The notes under the pieces: generated by a model
Database searches by the model: none
Seen by the model: the letters and a program-made list of their open reading frames with translations, nothing else
What the model was told of the DNA's origin: nothing
Position numbers and translations under genes: made by a program
Origin: Udeniomyces pyricola
Taxonomy: Eukaryota; Basidiomycota; Tremellomycetes; Cystofilobasidiales; Mrakiaceae
Reading direction: 5' to 3'
DNA length: 64,000 bases
Assembly: GCA_039545295.1 (NCBI GenBank)
Contig: BCIK01000017.1
Coordinates: 62,001-126,000 of the forward strand
Part shown: positions 26,211-36,808 of the stretch, in pieces
Numbering within the stretch: position 1 is the first letter of the stretch
Layout: every line of letters begins with the position of its first letter

Positions 26211-28296
26211 ATGTCCAAGAAGCTATCCACCCCCGTAAGTCGTCAACACAGCCCAAGCAACGCGAGTACCGAGCGCTCACCCGCTCTCTTTTCGCCTCAT
26301 ACAACGCGTCTCTCGTCCACCCACCCATCAATCAACCTCGTCCTATCGCTTCACCTTTTCGTCAGTCTAAGGCCACCCGACCCGATCTTCCCGTTGAACT
26401 GTAAGCGTGCTTCCAATTTGCCTCTGACGTTCGTGCTCAACGACTCACTCGGAATCTGTCGTCTCATGCGCTTTGTGTCGTCCGGTGTGCCAGCGCGAAC
26501 CCCAACCTCGATAGCAGTACGTCCCTTTTCGTTCGTGTGGGATTGAACATGAGCTCTGTCGCTAGCATCATGCTGATTGGTATGTTATGTGCAGTTCCAT
26601 CGGAAAACTACGTTGTCAAGTACCAGACCATCGTGCGAGAGGGAGCTGAGATTGTTGTTGGCCGAGTCAAGGTCCCTACTGTAAGTCGACGCGCGCTCTC
26701 GCTGTGTGGTCATGATCCCCCCTCTCCCCGTCGTTGTTCCTGCCTCTCCTCGCTGTCTGAGAAATGTCAGCTGACATGTCAACTATGCGCCGTGCCATGC
26801 TTCTTCTTGGGATATCTCCCCTCGGACTTCTATAGCCCGACGGTCATGCCTTCATCCTCCGACGATACGATACCGGAGCCTTCTCACTCACGACCATGTT
26901 CAAAGCGTCCTTCATCGGACCCGTCGCGGAGCACGAAAAGCATGAGGTTGCCTGGGTCAAGGCCAACTTTGACATCGTCGGCGCTAACGGCGGCACCGGC
27001 ACCGATGCCGTCAGACTCGCTGGTACTTGGTGAGAAACTATACCTCCATCTTTCAGCACGGTAGCAGGACTACAAAGACTCTCGAGGGAGCCTATCAACG
27101 ACGCGCTTTGCTCACTGTCCCCTTTGTATCTCCTTGCTTTCGCCGCGTGTTCAATGTTTTGACTGCCACACTTCAGGGTTCCTCCTACGGTCGCCACACT
27201 CATCGCCGAGGCGTACAACATCGTCGACCTTGTCAAGGTAAGAGGTTTGATATGCTCTTTTAAACTTGATTTCTTGGTCGCGACCGAGCTGACCACTTGT
27301 GATTTCACATCCCACTTCCCTGCCCCGATCACTATCTCTTCTATCATCCTTGCACATCATTTAGGCCCTCGCCGAGGCCAGCCCTGATCCTACTGCCTCT
27401 TACCGCAAGTCGGGCCGATCTCAGACCGTAGCTGCTGCGACTCCCTCCAACAACACCAACTCTACTCCGGCCGCCAAGCGAACCAAGACTAGCATCGCGG
27501 CTCCCTCGTCGACTTCTCTGTCAACCTCGTCGCCTTCGGGTAGCAACACGTCGGCTCCCAGCCAAATTCAATCTCCTTCCATTCCGTTCAACGCCACTGT
27601 GATTCCAGTCACCGAATCGGTTGCTACTCCCACTCAAGAGGAGATCGAAGAGACCGAGAGCAGGAGGTTGCAGGCCGAGCGGGAGCTTGAGGAGAGCAGA
27701 CGACTCGTCGCCGAGCTCAAGACCCGCGAGCTCGAGAAGAAGGCCAAGGCCCTTGAGGCGGCTTTGGCCGCGGAGGGACAAACCCTCGCCACCGTGACCA
27801 CCACCACCGTCACCACCACCGTAGAGGGCGAAGAGCCCGTTACCACGACCACCGTATCAGCTGCATCCCCGATTGAGAACCCGCTTGAGACCCTCGGTCC
27901 CGTCGCCGAGTCGTCGACCTCGCCTACTCAGCGCCGAACGACCAAGCGCGAGCGATCGAGCTCGATCGAGGTGCAAGAGTCTTCCACTTCCGAGTCGATG
28001 GCTGTCGATGTCGAGGAGGAGCAGGAGCTGGAGGAGGGAAGGAAGATTGCCACCAACCGGAGGGCGGCTGCTGCCGAGGCCCTTGCCCGCGAGAGGGCCG
28101 GACCGTTGCAGACTTTCAAGCAGGCCGTTTGGGGCGCCGCTGTCTTTGGTGTCGGAGTCGGCGTCACGTGAGTGATGTGGCTCGTCGATGGAGGAATGTA
28201 CACATAGAGCTTCGATCCGGAGGAAGCAAGCTGATTCGTGTCGTTTTTTTTTGTCTCTCGCCTTTCAGTACTATCCTTCCTCGGTTCTTCTTTTAG
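26211..28296 (+). CDS. BQT4: APSES/KilA-N-fold inner nuclear membrane protein (Bqt4-like)
   Basis: In fission yeast Bqt4 has an APSES-like domain and a C-terminal membrane anchor; it tethers telomeres to the nuclear envelope and binds Lem2. Exons: 26211-26234, 26366-26400, 26494-26516, 26595-26680, 26836-27029, 27177-27237, 27365-28167 and 28269-28296, giving 417 aa with every phase closing. Residues about 15-140 form the APSES-type domain: LPVELANP, then VVGRVKVPTPDGHAFILRRY, SLTTMFKASF, WVKANFD and AGTWVPPTVATLIAEAYNI, matching Bqt4 in order and spacing. A basic/Ser-rich stretch follows, then a coiled coil at about 232-279 (EE/RR/LE heptads), a TTTT/EE-rich region, and a hydrophobic C-terminus (about 393-417, AVWGAAVFGVGVGV, ending LPRFFF). 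The last exon encodes the final residues. Function by homology; DNA binding is not assured. Confidence 0.85.
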
Positions 28297-30131
28297 GAGC
28301 ACTGCCGTCTGATGCCACTTAATATCTCCTTAGTCTTTTCCACCCACCTACTCCTATTCTCTCCTAACTCTCTTGTTCGTCCACGTCGCTACACCTACGC
28401 CTCCCCCCTATGCCCGTCTTACTCCCCTTTCCTAACAAAGGTAATCTCTCGCTCGCCTTAGCTTTCCCTCCTGTTCGTTGTTTCTTCCTTTTCGTTATCG
28501 TGTTCCCTTTGCCCAGTCATCTCCCTTTTTCATTAGTCATTTTAGCTTTCATCGATCGTCCAACCCTCTATTTTGGTACTCGTCATTTGTCGACTGCTAT
28601 CCCCAATTCTCGTTATGTGCCTCTCTTTCTTTGTTCCTTTCTTTCTCCTTTTGTCAACCCCCAAACCCCCCCCCCTTTTCGCCCTTGTCATCGAGACAGG
28701 TCAGCTTGCGCGGTCGCCTGTCGACCTGCACTCACACAAGCTCGGTCTGTAGATGCGAGGCTTAGCGGAGCGATGGGTCCGTACCGAGCGTACGTGTGGC
28801 CAGCTAGCTTCGAGTCTTTCTCGTTGCGTCCGCCCTTACACTAGCCATGCGTCACTTGGTATCCACCCATCCGTAACGTTCTATCCTGCTTCCTCGTCTT
28901 TATATATATACATATACTTATTCTTTGTTGCTTTCACGTTGCTAGCTTCCCTTTTTTTTTTCGGAAGACGTGTACTCTAGCTTTCGATTTCCGACTCCCT
29001 CTTCCTTCTTCCTTGCCCTCCTCCTTCACCGCTTTTCCTCCTTTCCCCCTTTCCCAGCTAGCAGCTGATTCCTCCCTCTTCCCCCTCCTCCTCTTCGGCC
29101 CTCTTTCCTCTGTCCGCTGTTGCGAGCTGCCTCCGATCTGGTCGTAGCGAGCACGTCGGATCTGATGGTATCGAGCGGATCGTGCATGCGTGTATGCATG
29201 CAGCAGGCGCGCGCAGCGGACGGTCAACGTTGATTCTTGCCTCTTTCGCTGAGACGGACATTCCTGTCAACTAGGGATGTCTAATGTTCCTTGCAGGGAT
29301 CAATGTTGGCTTTGCGCTGTCATGCCCCTTGACCCTTCCCCCCCCCCCGTTCACTCTTTCCCTTTTGATCCTCCTTGCTTTTACGCAGGAAATGGGGACC
29401 GAGATGATTCTTCGTCTCTACCCCTAACTTCTGATTTGCAGGAAGGGTCATCATGGCTCATGAGACACCTGAACCCTACTTTTTATTTTCTTGTTTCTTT
29501 TCTTTCCCTTCTTGCCTGCTAGTTTCCCCCTTTTTTGACCAATCTCGTTCTTGTTTTTGGATCAGGTTTTTTTTTCCTTTCTTCTTTATCTTCTCTTTGA
29601 TTCGTTCATTGACGTTTGATCATAACAAGCTTTTGCCCCCTTTTTTTTCTCTCTCTGTCTTTTGCTCTCAATTCGTTGCTGACGAATCGGTTACAGCTAT
29701 AAGCTTCGTTCTTTTCTATTGGCTTGGGCTCCGCGTCTCGAGTGTTTTTTTTTTTTTTTTTTTTTTTCACTTTCTTTCTTTGTTTCTCTTTCGTGTGACT
29801 GGGTGTGGTTGATGTTTTTGATCGCATGGGATCATGATTGTTAGAGGGAGAATGCTTCAACGATGAATGGATAGATTGAACACTATATGAGTAGACGATG
29901 AAGATTTTAATGTGCGACTGATGTAGCGACATAAATATAGCATATATGGGATATTTGTTTATTTTGTAATGGAATAGAGGATCGACCAAGAGACGTCTTG
30001 ATATTTGATCTCATGGATCGTATGTACACAACTTGATCAGCTTCGACCAACGACAACGCCGGCTTGTCCACCACGACGTCTTCCTCCATCCGACACTCTT
30101 CCATCTTCCCTCTCGCCATCATCTCAGCTGG
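28297..30131. other. BQT4 3' flank and exchanger promoter, with T22 tract
   Basis: 1.8 kb without a credible gene. 28300-28680 and 28900-29810 are pyrimidine-rich on the plus strand, with a C11 tract at 29338-29348 and a T22 run at 29746-29767. Between them is a short mixed stretch with GCATG/GTACG words. 29810-30130 should hold the promoter of the exchanger gene. Confidence 0.5.
29746..29767 (+). repeat. T22 homopolymer
   Basis: Twenty-two consecutive T in the pyrimidine-rich spacer between BQT4 and the exchanger gene. Confidence 0.9.
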
Positions 30132-33100
30132 ATGGCACCTCCATCCCCGGCCAAGGCCATCTTCTGCCTCCTCCTCGTCCTCAACGGAATTCTCTATGCC
30201 TCACGTGACCGCTTCGGATCACCCACCGCGTCTACCGACAGCGCGTCTCTTTCGCACTCTTACTCCCGACGGTATCAACCCTTGGATCAGACCACCTCAC
30301 TCCCTTTAGCTTCACCCTACTACGCACGACCTACCTCACCAATCCTTCGGTCATTCATTCTCGATAAGATAACCCAACCCTTCTCTCCGTTCTCGGCCAA
30401 TGCTTCTTCAGCCGCTCTGACCCTCGATCTTGCCGAGGGCAATGACCCTGGCGTTGGCTCGACGACGACGTTTCCGTTCCCCGGCCCGCCAACACCTCCT
30501 CCGGGTGACCCTAAACGATGGGTCATCGTTCCTCCCCTTCTCTTCTACGCCGCATTCCTGTGTGAGTCCCCGAGAGATGAACGACAAAGCTTGAACCCCA
30601 CCAGGGAATCAGCAGCCATCAGATGGAAAGCACCGGCGGTCGTCGGACCCTGTTCGGAGCTTTCCAACCGAGGAAGGGGCTGTGTGGCTTGCTTGCAGCC
30701 TCGCGACGTCATCAGAATCGTCCCCTCGTTTTTACTTCCTCATCGTCGTCGATGTTGCCGCCGTCATCTGAAATGAATCTCATAACTAATGGTGTCGGGC
30801 TTTGGATGTGTATCACTTTGGGCGTGGGGTGGGGTCGATTGGATTCTGGCTGGACTGGTGTATAGTGGCTTTCCTAGGGATCTGCGCAGGCGATTTCCTC
30901 GTTCCGTAAGTCGGATCTGCCCTTGTTCTTCTGTCACTTATCTGATTCTGAGACATGTTGAATGCCTTCGAGCTAACTCCCATCGATTGTGTCTTATTTA
31001 TATATATATATATGTTTTTGTCGTTTCTCTTCTTGGACGCGCGGTTATACTCGTTGATGATTCCAGAAATCTCGCGACGATCGCGACCGGATTAGGCATG
31101 TCTGACAACACGGCAGGAGTTACTCTCCTGGCTCTCGGTAGGTCCTTCCTCAAGCATACTCTCTCTGAATGGATCCGGAAAGATAGAACCTTGCGATCAG
31201 AAATATTGCCCTAACAATTCCTATGTACGTTCTTCATGTGTCTCTTCAGGTAACGGCTCGCCCGACGTCTTCTCGACATACTCTGCCTTCCGGGCATCCT
31301 CTGGTACGCTGGCTATCGGCGAACTTCTTGGTGCTGCCTCTTTCATCGTATCTGTCGTCGTCGGATCTATGGCACTCGTCAAACCTTTCAAAGTTCACCC
31401 GGGTCCTTTCATCCGAGACGTTGGCTTTGCGATCGTCGCCGTCGGTCTCGTCCTTGGCGTGCTCTGGGATGGGAAACTCATGTTTTGGGAAACGTCGTGC
31501 ATGATTGGATTGTACTGCGTCTATGTTGCTTGGGTCGTAGGAGGAACGTGGTATATGGCGAGGAGACGGGAAGGCCGAATTCGGTTGGAAGGAGAGGAAG
31601 GGGAAGAGGGTCACATTGGAGGTGAGATGACGCGTCTTTTACGGTCATTTATGATCTGGGACAAGGGCTGCATGGGTGCTTCTTGGAACTAATCTATCCT
31701 CGCTCCCTTCATACGATTGATGAGTAGAGAACGATGAGCCCTTGTACAGGGACGATGATGACGAAGATTACACAGCGTTCGATACCCCCCTCGCCCCTAA
31801 CGTCCTCGTCCTCTCACCTTCTCGTCCACCCGCTTCGCTCTCGCATCACTCCTTCTCATCTGCCAATTCCTCCACGACGTCACTTCACCATCAACATAAC
31901 TTGGCTTCGTCTTCGAGTTCCAATCTCCTCGTTCCTCCGGCGACCACCACGACTACGCGTCCAAGCCTGAAGATCCGAACGTCCTCTTGCGCCTCGGACG
32001 AGGGTCGAGTCCATTCGTTTGTCCGTCCCAACCGACCTCGGACAAACTCAAGCGCGAGCAACATTGACGTCCGACGGACAACGTTCTCCCTCCTTGGTGC
32101 GGTCGAATTTCGAGATGTCGTCAATTCGTTGCGGAAAGAAGGGGAGGACCTCAGCGGGATTGATGGCGTGCCAACGAGTCCGTATGCTTCGGGACACTAT
32201 CACTCTCATCATCCTACTCACTCGCGCTCTCACTCGAGCCATCGCCATTCCATTGTCGGATCTTCTCCTCATGCCTCTAACCCCACTCGATATTCCTCTC
32301 ATACCGACCGAGATCGCGTACCAAGCATGCCCTCAACGTGCAGTCAAAAGCGGACAGGCTTGAGCCGTCTCCCATCGAGTTTCACTGCTCCTCGACGAAC
32401 GATGTCTAAAACGGCGCCACAATCACCTTCTTCCCAGTCTCGGGCGCTTCCGTTGCCTGGAAGGAGCTCTTCTGATCCGACGACGAGCGAGCCTTCATCT
32501 TCGCCACCTAAGTCCATGACAGTCCACGTCGCTGGCCGAACTTCTTCTATCAACGCCGAACCTGTTCTCTCTTCTCTTGCGACCGTGTCAACGTCCCACC
32601 CCACAAACCTCCTCGTAGACGAGATCAATCCGTGGTCTGAGTCCTTGGCGCACAGCGTCGGCAGCGAACGTACGATTCGATTTGATGACTTTCAGCCCAC
32701 CGATCCCTCTCTAATGCCTACTCCCCTGTTGGTTGCTCCGCCTCCTATCTCGGGTCGACCTCGCTCTCAATCTCAGGTCCCATCAATCAATCTGTTCGAA
32801 CCTCCTGAAGCGAATTCGGTCCGCCATGACGCCATGTCATCGTCACCACCTCCATCACCCCCACGTCCGCCAGCTCCCCGAATCAATTTGGATCCCCCTC
32901 GCTCCTCGTCTTCGTCTACCCGTTCATCTTCTTCGCGTCTTCCACCCCTCCCCACGACGATGCGTCATCTTCTTCTTCCGACACCTCACCACACCAAGCG
33001 TTTACGGGTCCTACATTTCACGCGACTCACGTACCATACCCTTTGCCCGTCGCTTCAGGCGTTCAGTCATAAGTCTTGGGTCGGCAAGGTCCTCAGCGTG

Positions 33101-35781
33101 CTGGCTGTACCGGCCATCTTGGGGTTGACGCTCACGCTGTGCGTCGTTGATAACCAGGCGGATGCAGGGACCGACGCTGGTTGCGGTGAGAGTGGGGCCG
33201 AGAAGGAGCTTGAGGATGAGGATGAGGAAAGAAGAAGGCTGGTTCATGGAGAACAGGGGGAAGGAGAAGAAGAGCAGGAAGAAGGGGAAAGGGCAGATGT
33301 CGAGAGGAGGAAAGCAAGGTGGTCAGATGGGAGGGATTCAGAATCGGAAGAGGATGGAGAGGACATGACAGCTCGAAGAGGTCAACGCGGAGAGGAACGA
33401 GGAAGAAGTGGAAGGGTGGTGGATCGCATCGGCAACACGATGCATTCGAGGCTGATTGAACTCGGAGAAGATCCTTCACATCATCATCAAGAATCTCAGC
33501 ATCACGATGACCATGGTGGCTCACTATCGACGTCGTCTTCGACACTGTTGCCATTGTATGATGGACCGCACGAGTTCCAACACCATCCTTCTCCAGATTG
33601 CGTCGTCGAGCGGCGAGGCAGAGCTGGCGCAGGAGCAGGAGTTTCTCAACGAGAAGCAGCGGCAGTATCAGCAGAGAGGGGAGAGCATCGAGTTGGAGGC
33701 AGGGTCGAGTCCGAAGCGGACGAAGCGTTGGTCGCACTGGCGTTGGAAGAGGAAATGAGGCGAGAGGAGGTTGAGAAAGATACTACGCATGTCTTGAAGT
33801 TCAATAAGTGGTTGACGGCCGTTCAGTGTGCCCGTAAGTCCCCTTTCCATATATGTTTTTCGTTTTTGGGGAAGAGGTTGGGTTGGGTCGGATCGGATTG
33901 GATTTGGATTGGCATAACTTGGATCGGTTGAGATGAGGATAGTTAAGGTTGAGTCTAGACGAACGTTCAACGAAACATTGGTCTTTCGAAGGGAGATTGC
34001 ACGAGAAGGGACGTTTCCAGTAAGACAGGGACAAGACAGGCAAGCTGATCCTCCAAAACCCGACCTGCTTCTACTATCTGTTTTCCGCTTTGCCTTTTTT
34101 TTTCCTGGTGATCTTGCACAGTTGGGCCGGCATTTTGCGCGGCGGTCTTGTTTTGTAAGTTTCATGATTGCTTTGTTTTGTCTTTGGATTTCTTTGCTAG
34201 ATTTGTCATTTTGAATTCGCTTTAGTTCTTGAGACTGATCCCTTCCCTTTTGTCCCTCTTGCACTCCAACTCATCGACCCTTTCTCCGTACTCTTCCATA
34301 GCCGAGTCCGAAGATCCTCTCTACCCAACGCTTACGTTATGTATCCCTGGCCTTGTCGCCGCTGTCGCCGTTCTGGCCACCGCCACAGACGGGCAGCAGC
34401 CGGTGTGGAGGCTCGCAAGATGCTTGCTTGGCTTTGCTGTCGCCATGGTTTGGGTGCGTTCGGATCTTCGTTTCTTTCTCTTGTGACCGGCACAGGTCTC
34501 TAAGTTCTGATCCACAGCGAGAGGGACTGAGAGCGTGTATCTATCTGTCTACGGATCGTTCGTCTCGAATGGGTATGCTCACGTGCCATTCCGTTTACTT
34601 CTTTATAAACGGACTGGATCGGTACAGATCATGGCCCTTGCGGATGAAGTCGTCACCGTGCTGACTGTACGTCCAAACATATGGCCCCAACCTTTCTTTG
34701 AGAGGCCAAGCATTAATTTGGTTGATTTGTTCATCTCTCTCCTTCCATCTAATTCCCTTCATTTTACTTTACTTTATTCCGTCTGGTTTTTGGGTTTGTC
34801 TTTGATTTCGATTACAGGCATTCGGCGAGATCTTTGGGCTCTCGGACGCAATCATGTTCGTTATCACGTTTCATAACCGTTCTCGTCTTTCGCCACAAGA
34901 GTCTGGGAGAAGACGAGGTGCTGATGTTCTTGCCCCTTTCCCTGCGCATTTTTCTCGTCGTGTTTGGCTTTTTGCTGTCATCCTTGATGATCTACAGCGG
35001 GCTCACCATATTCGCGATCGGCAACGTGAGTCTTGGCTGGTTAAACGGCGACTTCTGAAGAGGAAACCACGCGAACGTAGTCAACTGTAGTCCATTGTCT
35101 GGGCATTGACTGAATCTACTGGGTCCATCATCACCATGCTATCTTCCGTCTTCGGTTTGTGCTAACACAGTCGACAGCAGATCTTGTTGCCAACCTATCA
35201 ATCGCCTCGTTCGCGCCCATCATGGCATTCTCGGCCTGCTTCGGAGGTACGCAGTCTTCTCGTTCCATGCAGGAGATACATTGCGACACTTGTCAATCGT
35301 TCCGACTCATAATCTCTTCGTTTCTTCCCGTTCTTATCGGTTTGCCGTTTTGATCTAACCCCATCACGACCAGGTCCGCTCCTTAACATCCTCATGGGCA
35401 TCGGGTTCTCTGGCGCCTTTGTCACGCTTTCAACCGGTCAACCGTACCCGGTCTCGTTCAGCCCGACGTTGGTCACGAGCATCACGGGCCTCTTGGCGCT
35501 GCTCGTGTTGACATTCGTGTTTGTGCCGTTGAACGGATGGGTTGTCTCGAGAAAGTGGGGCGCGTTCTTGATTGGATTCTACATGCTGTCGATGGTGAGT
35601 TGGAGCGAGAGGTACAGAGAGAGCCTTGGAGAAGCAACAAAATCTTTCTCTCATCACTGACAGGAGCTCTGGATTCGTTTCACTTCAAACCTTCTTTCCC
35701 CGTCCTTGCTTTTCCTCATTTGTTGGCCACGCTCTCGTTCAGACACTCAATATCCTGGCCGAAGTTCTTCTCGAGGAATAA
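30132..35781 (+). CDS. Cation/Ca2+ exchanger of the CaCA superfamily (CCX/Ecm27-like)
   Basis: Membrane antiporter exchanging Ca2+ for Na+, K+ or H+. Exons: 30132-30561, 30866-30905, 31067-31137, 31250-31621, 31728-33833, 34122-34154, 34302-34453, 34628-34666, 34818-34855, 34998-35025, 35171-35246, 35374-35594 and 35743-35781, giving 1214 aa. Repeat alpha-1 is GMSDNTAGVTLLALGNGSPD (about residues 167-186). Alpha-2 is GLSDAIIGLTIFAIGNSTAD (1088-1107). The paired GNGSPD and GNSTAD ion-binding motifs are intact. A probable signal anchor opens the protein. Between the two halves lies a cytosolic loop of about 700 residues, Ser- and acid-rich, with one conserved-looking island (SHKSWVGKVLSVLAVPAIL) near 751-770. 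Exon 6 (33 nt) encodes LGPAFCAAVLF, the start of the second membrane half. Transported ions and organelle are not determined by sequence. Confidence 0.9.
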
Positions 35782-36447
35782 TCCTAATGACCTTGCTTTT
35801 GCCCCTCCTGGACCACTTTTTGTTCTCTTTCTGTCATTCTCTTCGTTGGCCCTCGCATGTGCATATATGCACTATCATTCATCGTTTGCCTTCCCCTGTC
35901 AATGTACCAAGAATCACGCATCTCTATCCCTCCCCCCGTCTTTCCTCCTTATCTTTTCATCGACCTGTTCACGTCCATTCATGCCCTCCTTTCTCTTTCC
36001 CCTTCTTCCTTCTTCCCTCCCTGATGAGTGCCCCTTGTGGTCATCTATTCTTTTCCGAGTTTTACCACTTAGAGCACCCTTTCTCGGTTCCTTCTTACCT
36101 ATGTACCTGCTCGTTCACGTTCGTTCGTCTTTGCTTTCCCTCCTCAGCGACACTTCTTCCTCCACTTCTCCTTCCTTTACGTCCCTACTTCCTTGTCTTT
36201 CACTTTCCAATCTCATACACGACTCATACAACAAGAGATATCACGTGGACTCTTGATGACCGTTCATCATCGTCGTCCCCCCCCCCCCTTCTGTTTCTTC
36301 TTCCGGTTCTTCACTCATGATATTTGATTCGGCTTAGGCCGATTTGCACCTCTATCTCCTCCGGATATCGTTGGCCCCTTCCTTCGCTTATGAGTTCTTT
36401 AAGGTCAGCGACTAGCCAGTCCTGTTCATACCCAATACATCCTCTTT

Positions 36448-36484
<37 letters not shown>

Positions 36485-36808
36485 CTTGTTGCTCCTTTCT
36501 TTCTCTCTCTCTCGCTCTGGTTTTTCCGTTGGTTGAGATTTGCTCTCAGGATCGAAGAGGAAGGAAAGAATAGGAATATATTGTGGATGACAGATGATGA
36601 AAGGCCGAGACATAGTGATACAAGATTATGGCGTTGTCAAGCTAAGTTCAGCAACCACCTAATGAGAAGAAAGAAAAAAAAAAAAAAAAAAGGCGACACG
36701 AGAAAAGGGAGAGAGAGACCCGAGAGATATGGAAAGCAAAGGGGCGATGAGATGAACCCAATGGGATGTTTTTTTTTTCGCTTTGAGCTGAAGCCATCGA
36801 CAGAGTCG
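35782..36808. other. Convergent 3' flank with T32 tract
   Basis: A spacer between converging genes. It is pyrimidine-rich on the plus strand to about 36530 (C12 at 36277-36288, T32 at 36451-36482). It then becomes purine-rich on the plus strand, that is pyrimidine-rich in the direction of the minus-strand RGS-LOV gene. The polarity switch near 36530 probably marks the junction of the two 3' UTRs. Confidence 0.6.
36451..36482 (+). repeat. T32 homopolymer
   Basis: Thirty-two consecutive T preceding TTGCC-free sequence in the convergent intergenic region; the longest homopolymer noticed in the window. Confidence 0.9.

Noticed and set aside
33132..33737. 201-residue minus-strand ORF inside the exchanger gene
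   Set aside because: Complement of the Glu-rich loop codons; low complexity.
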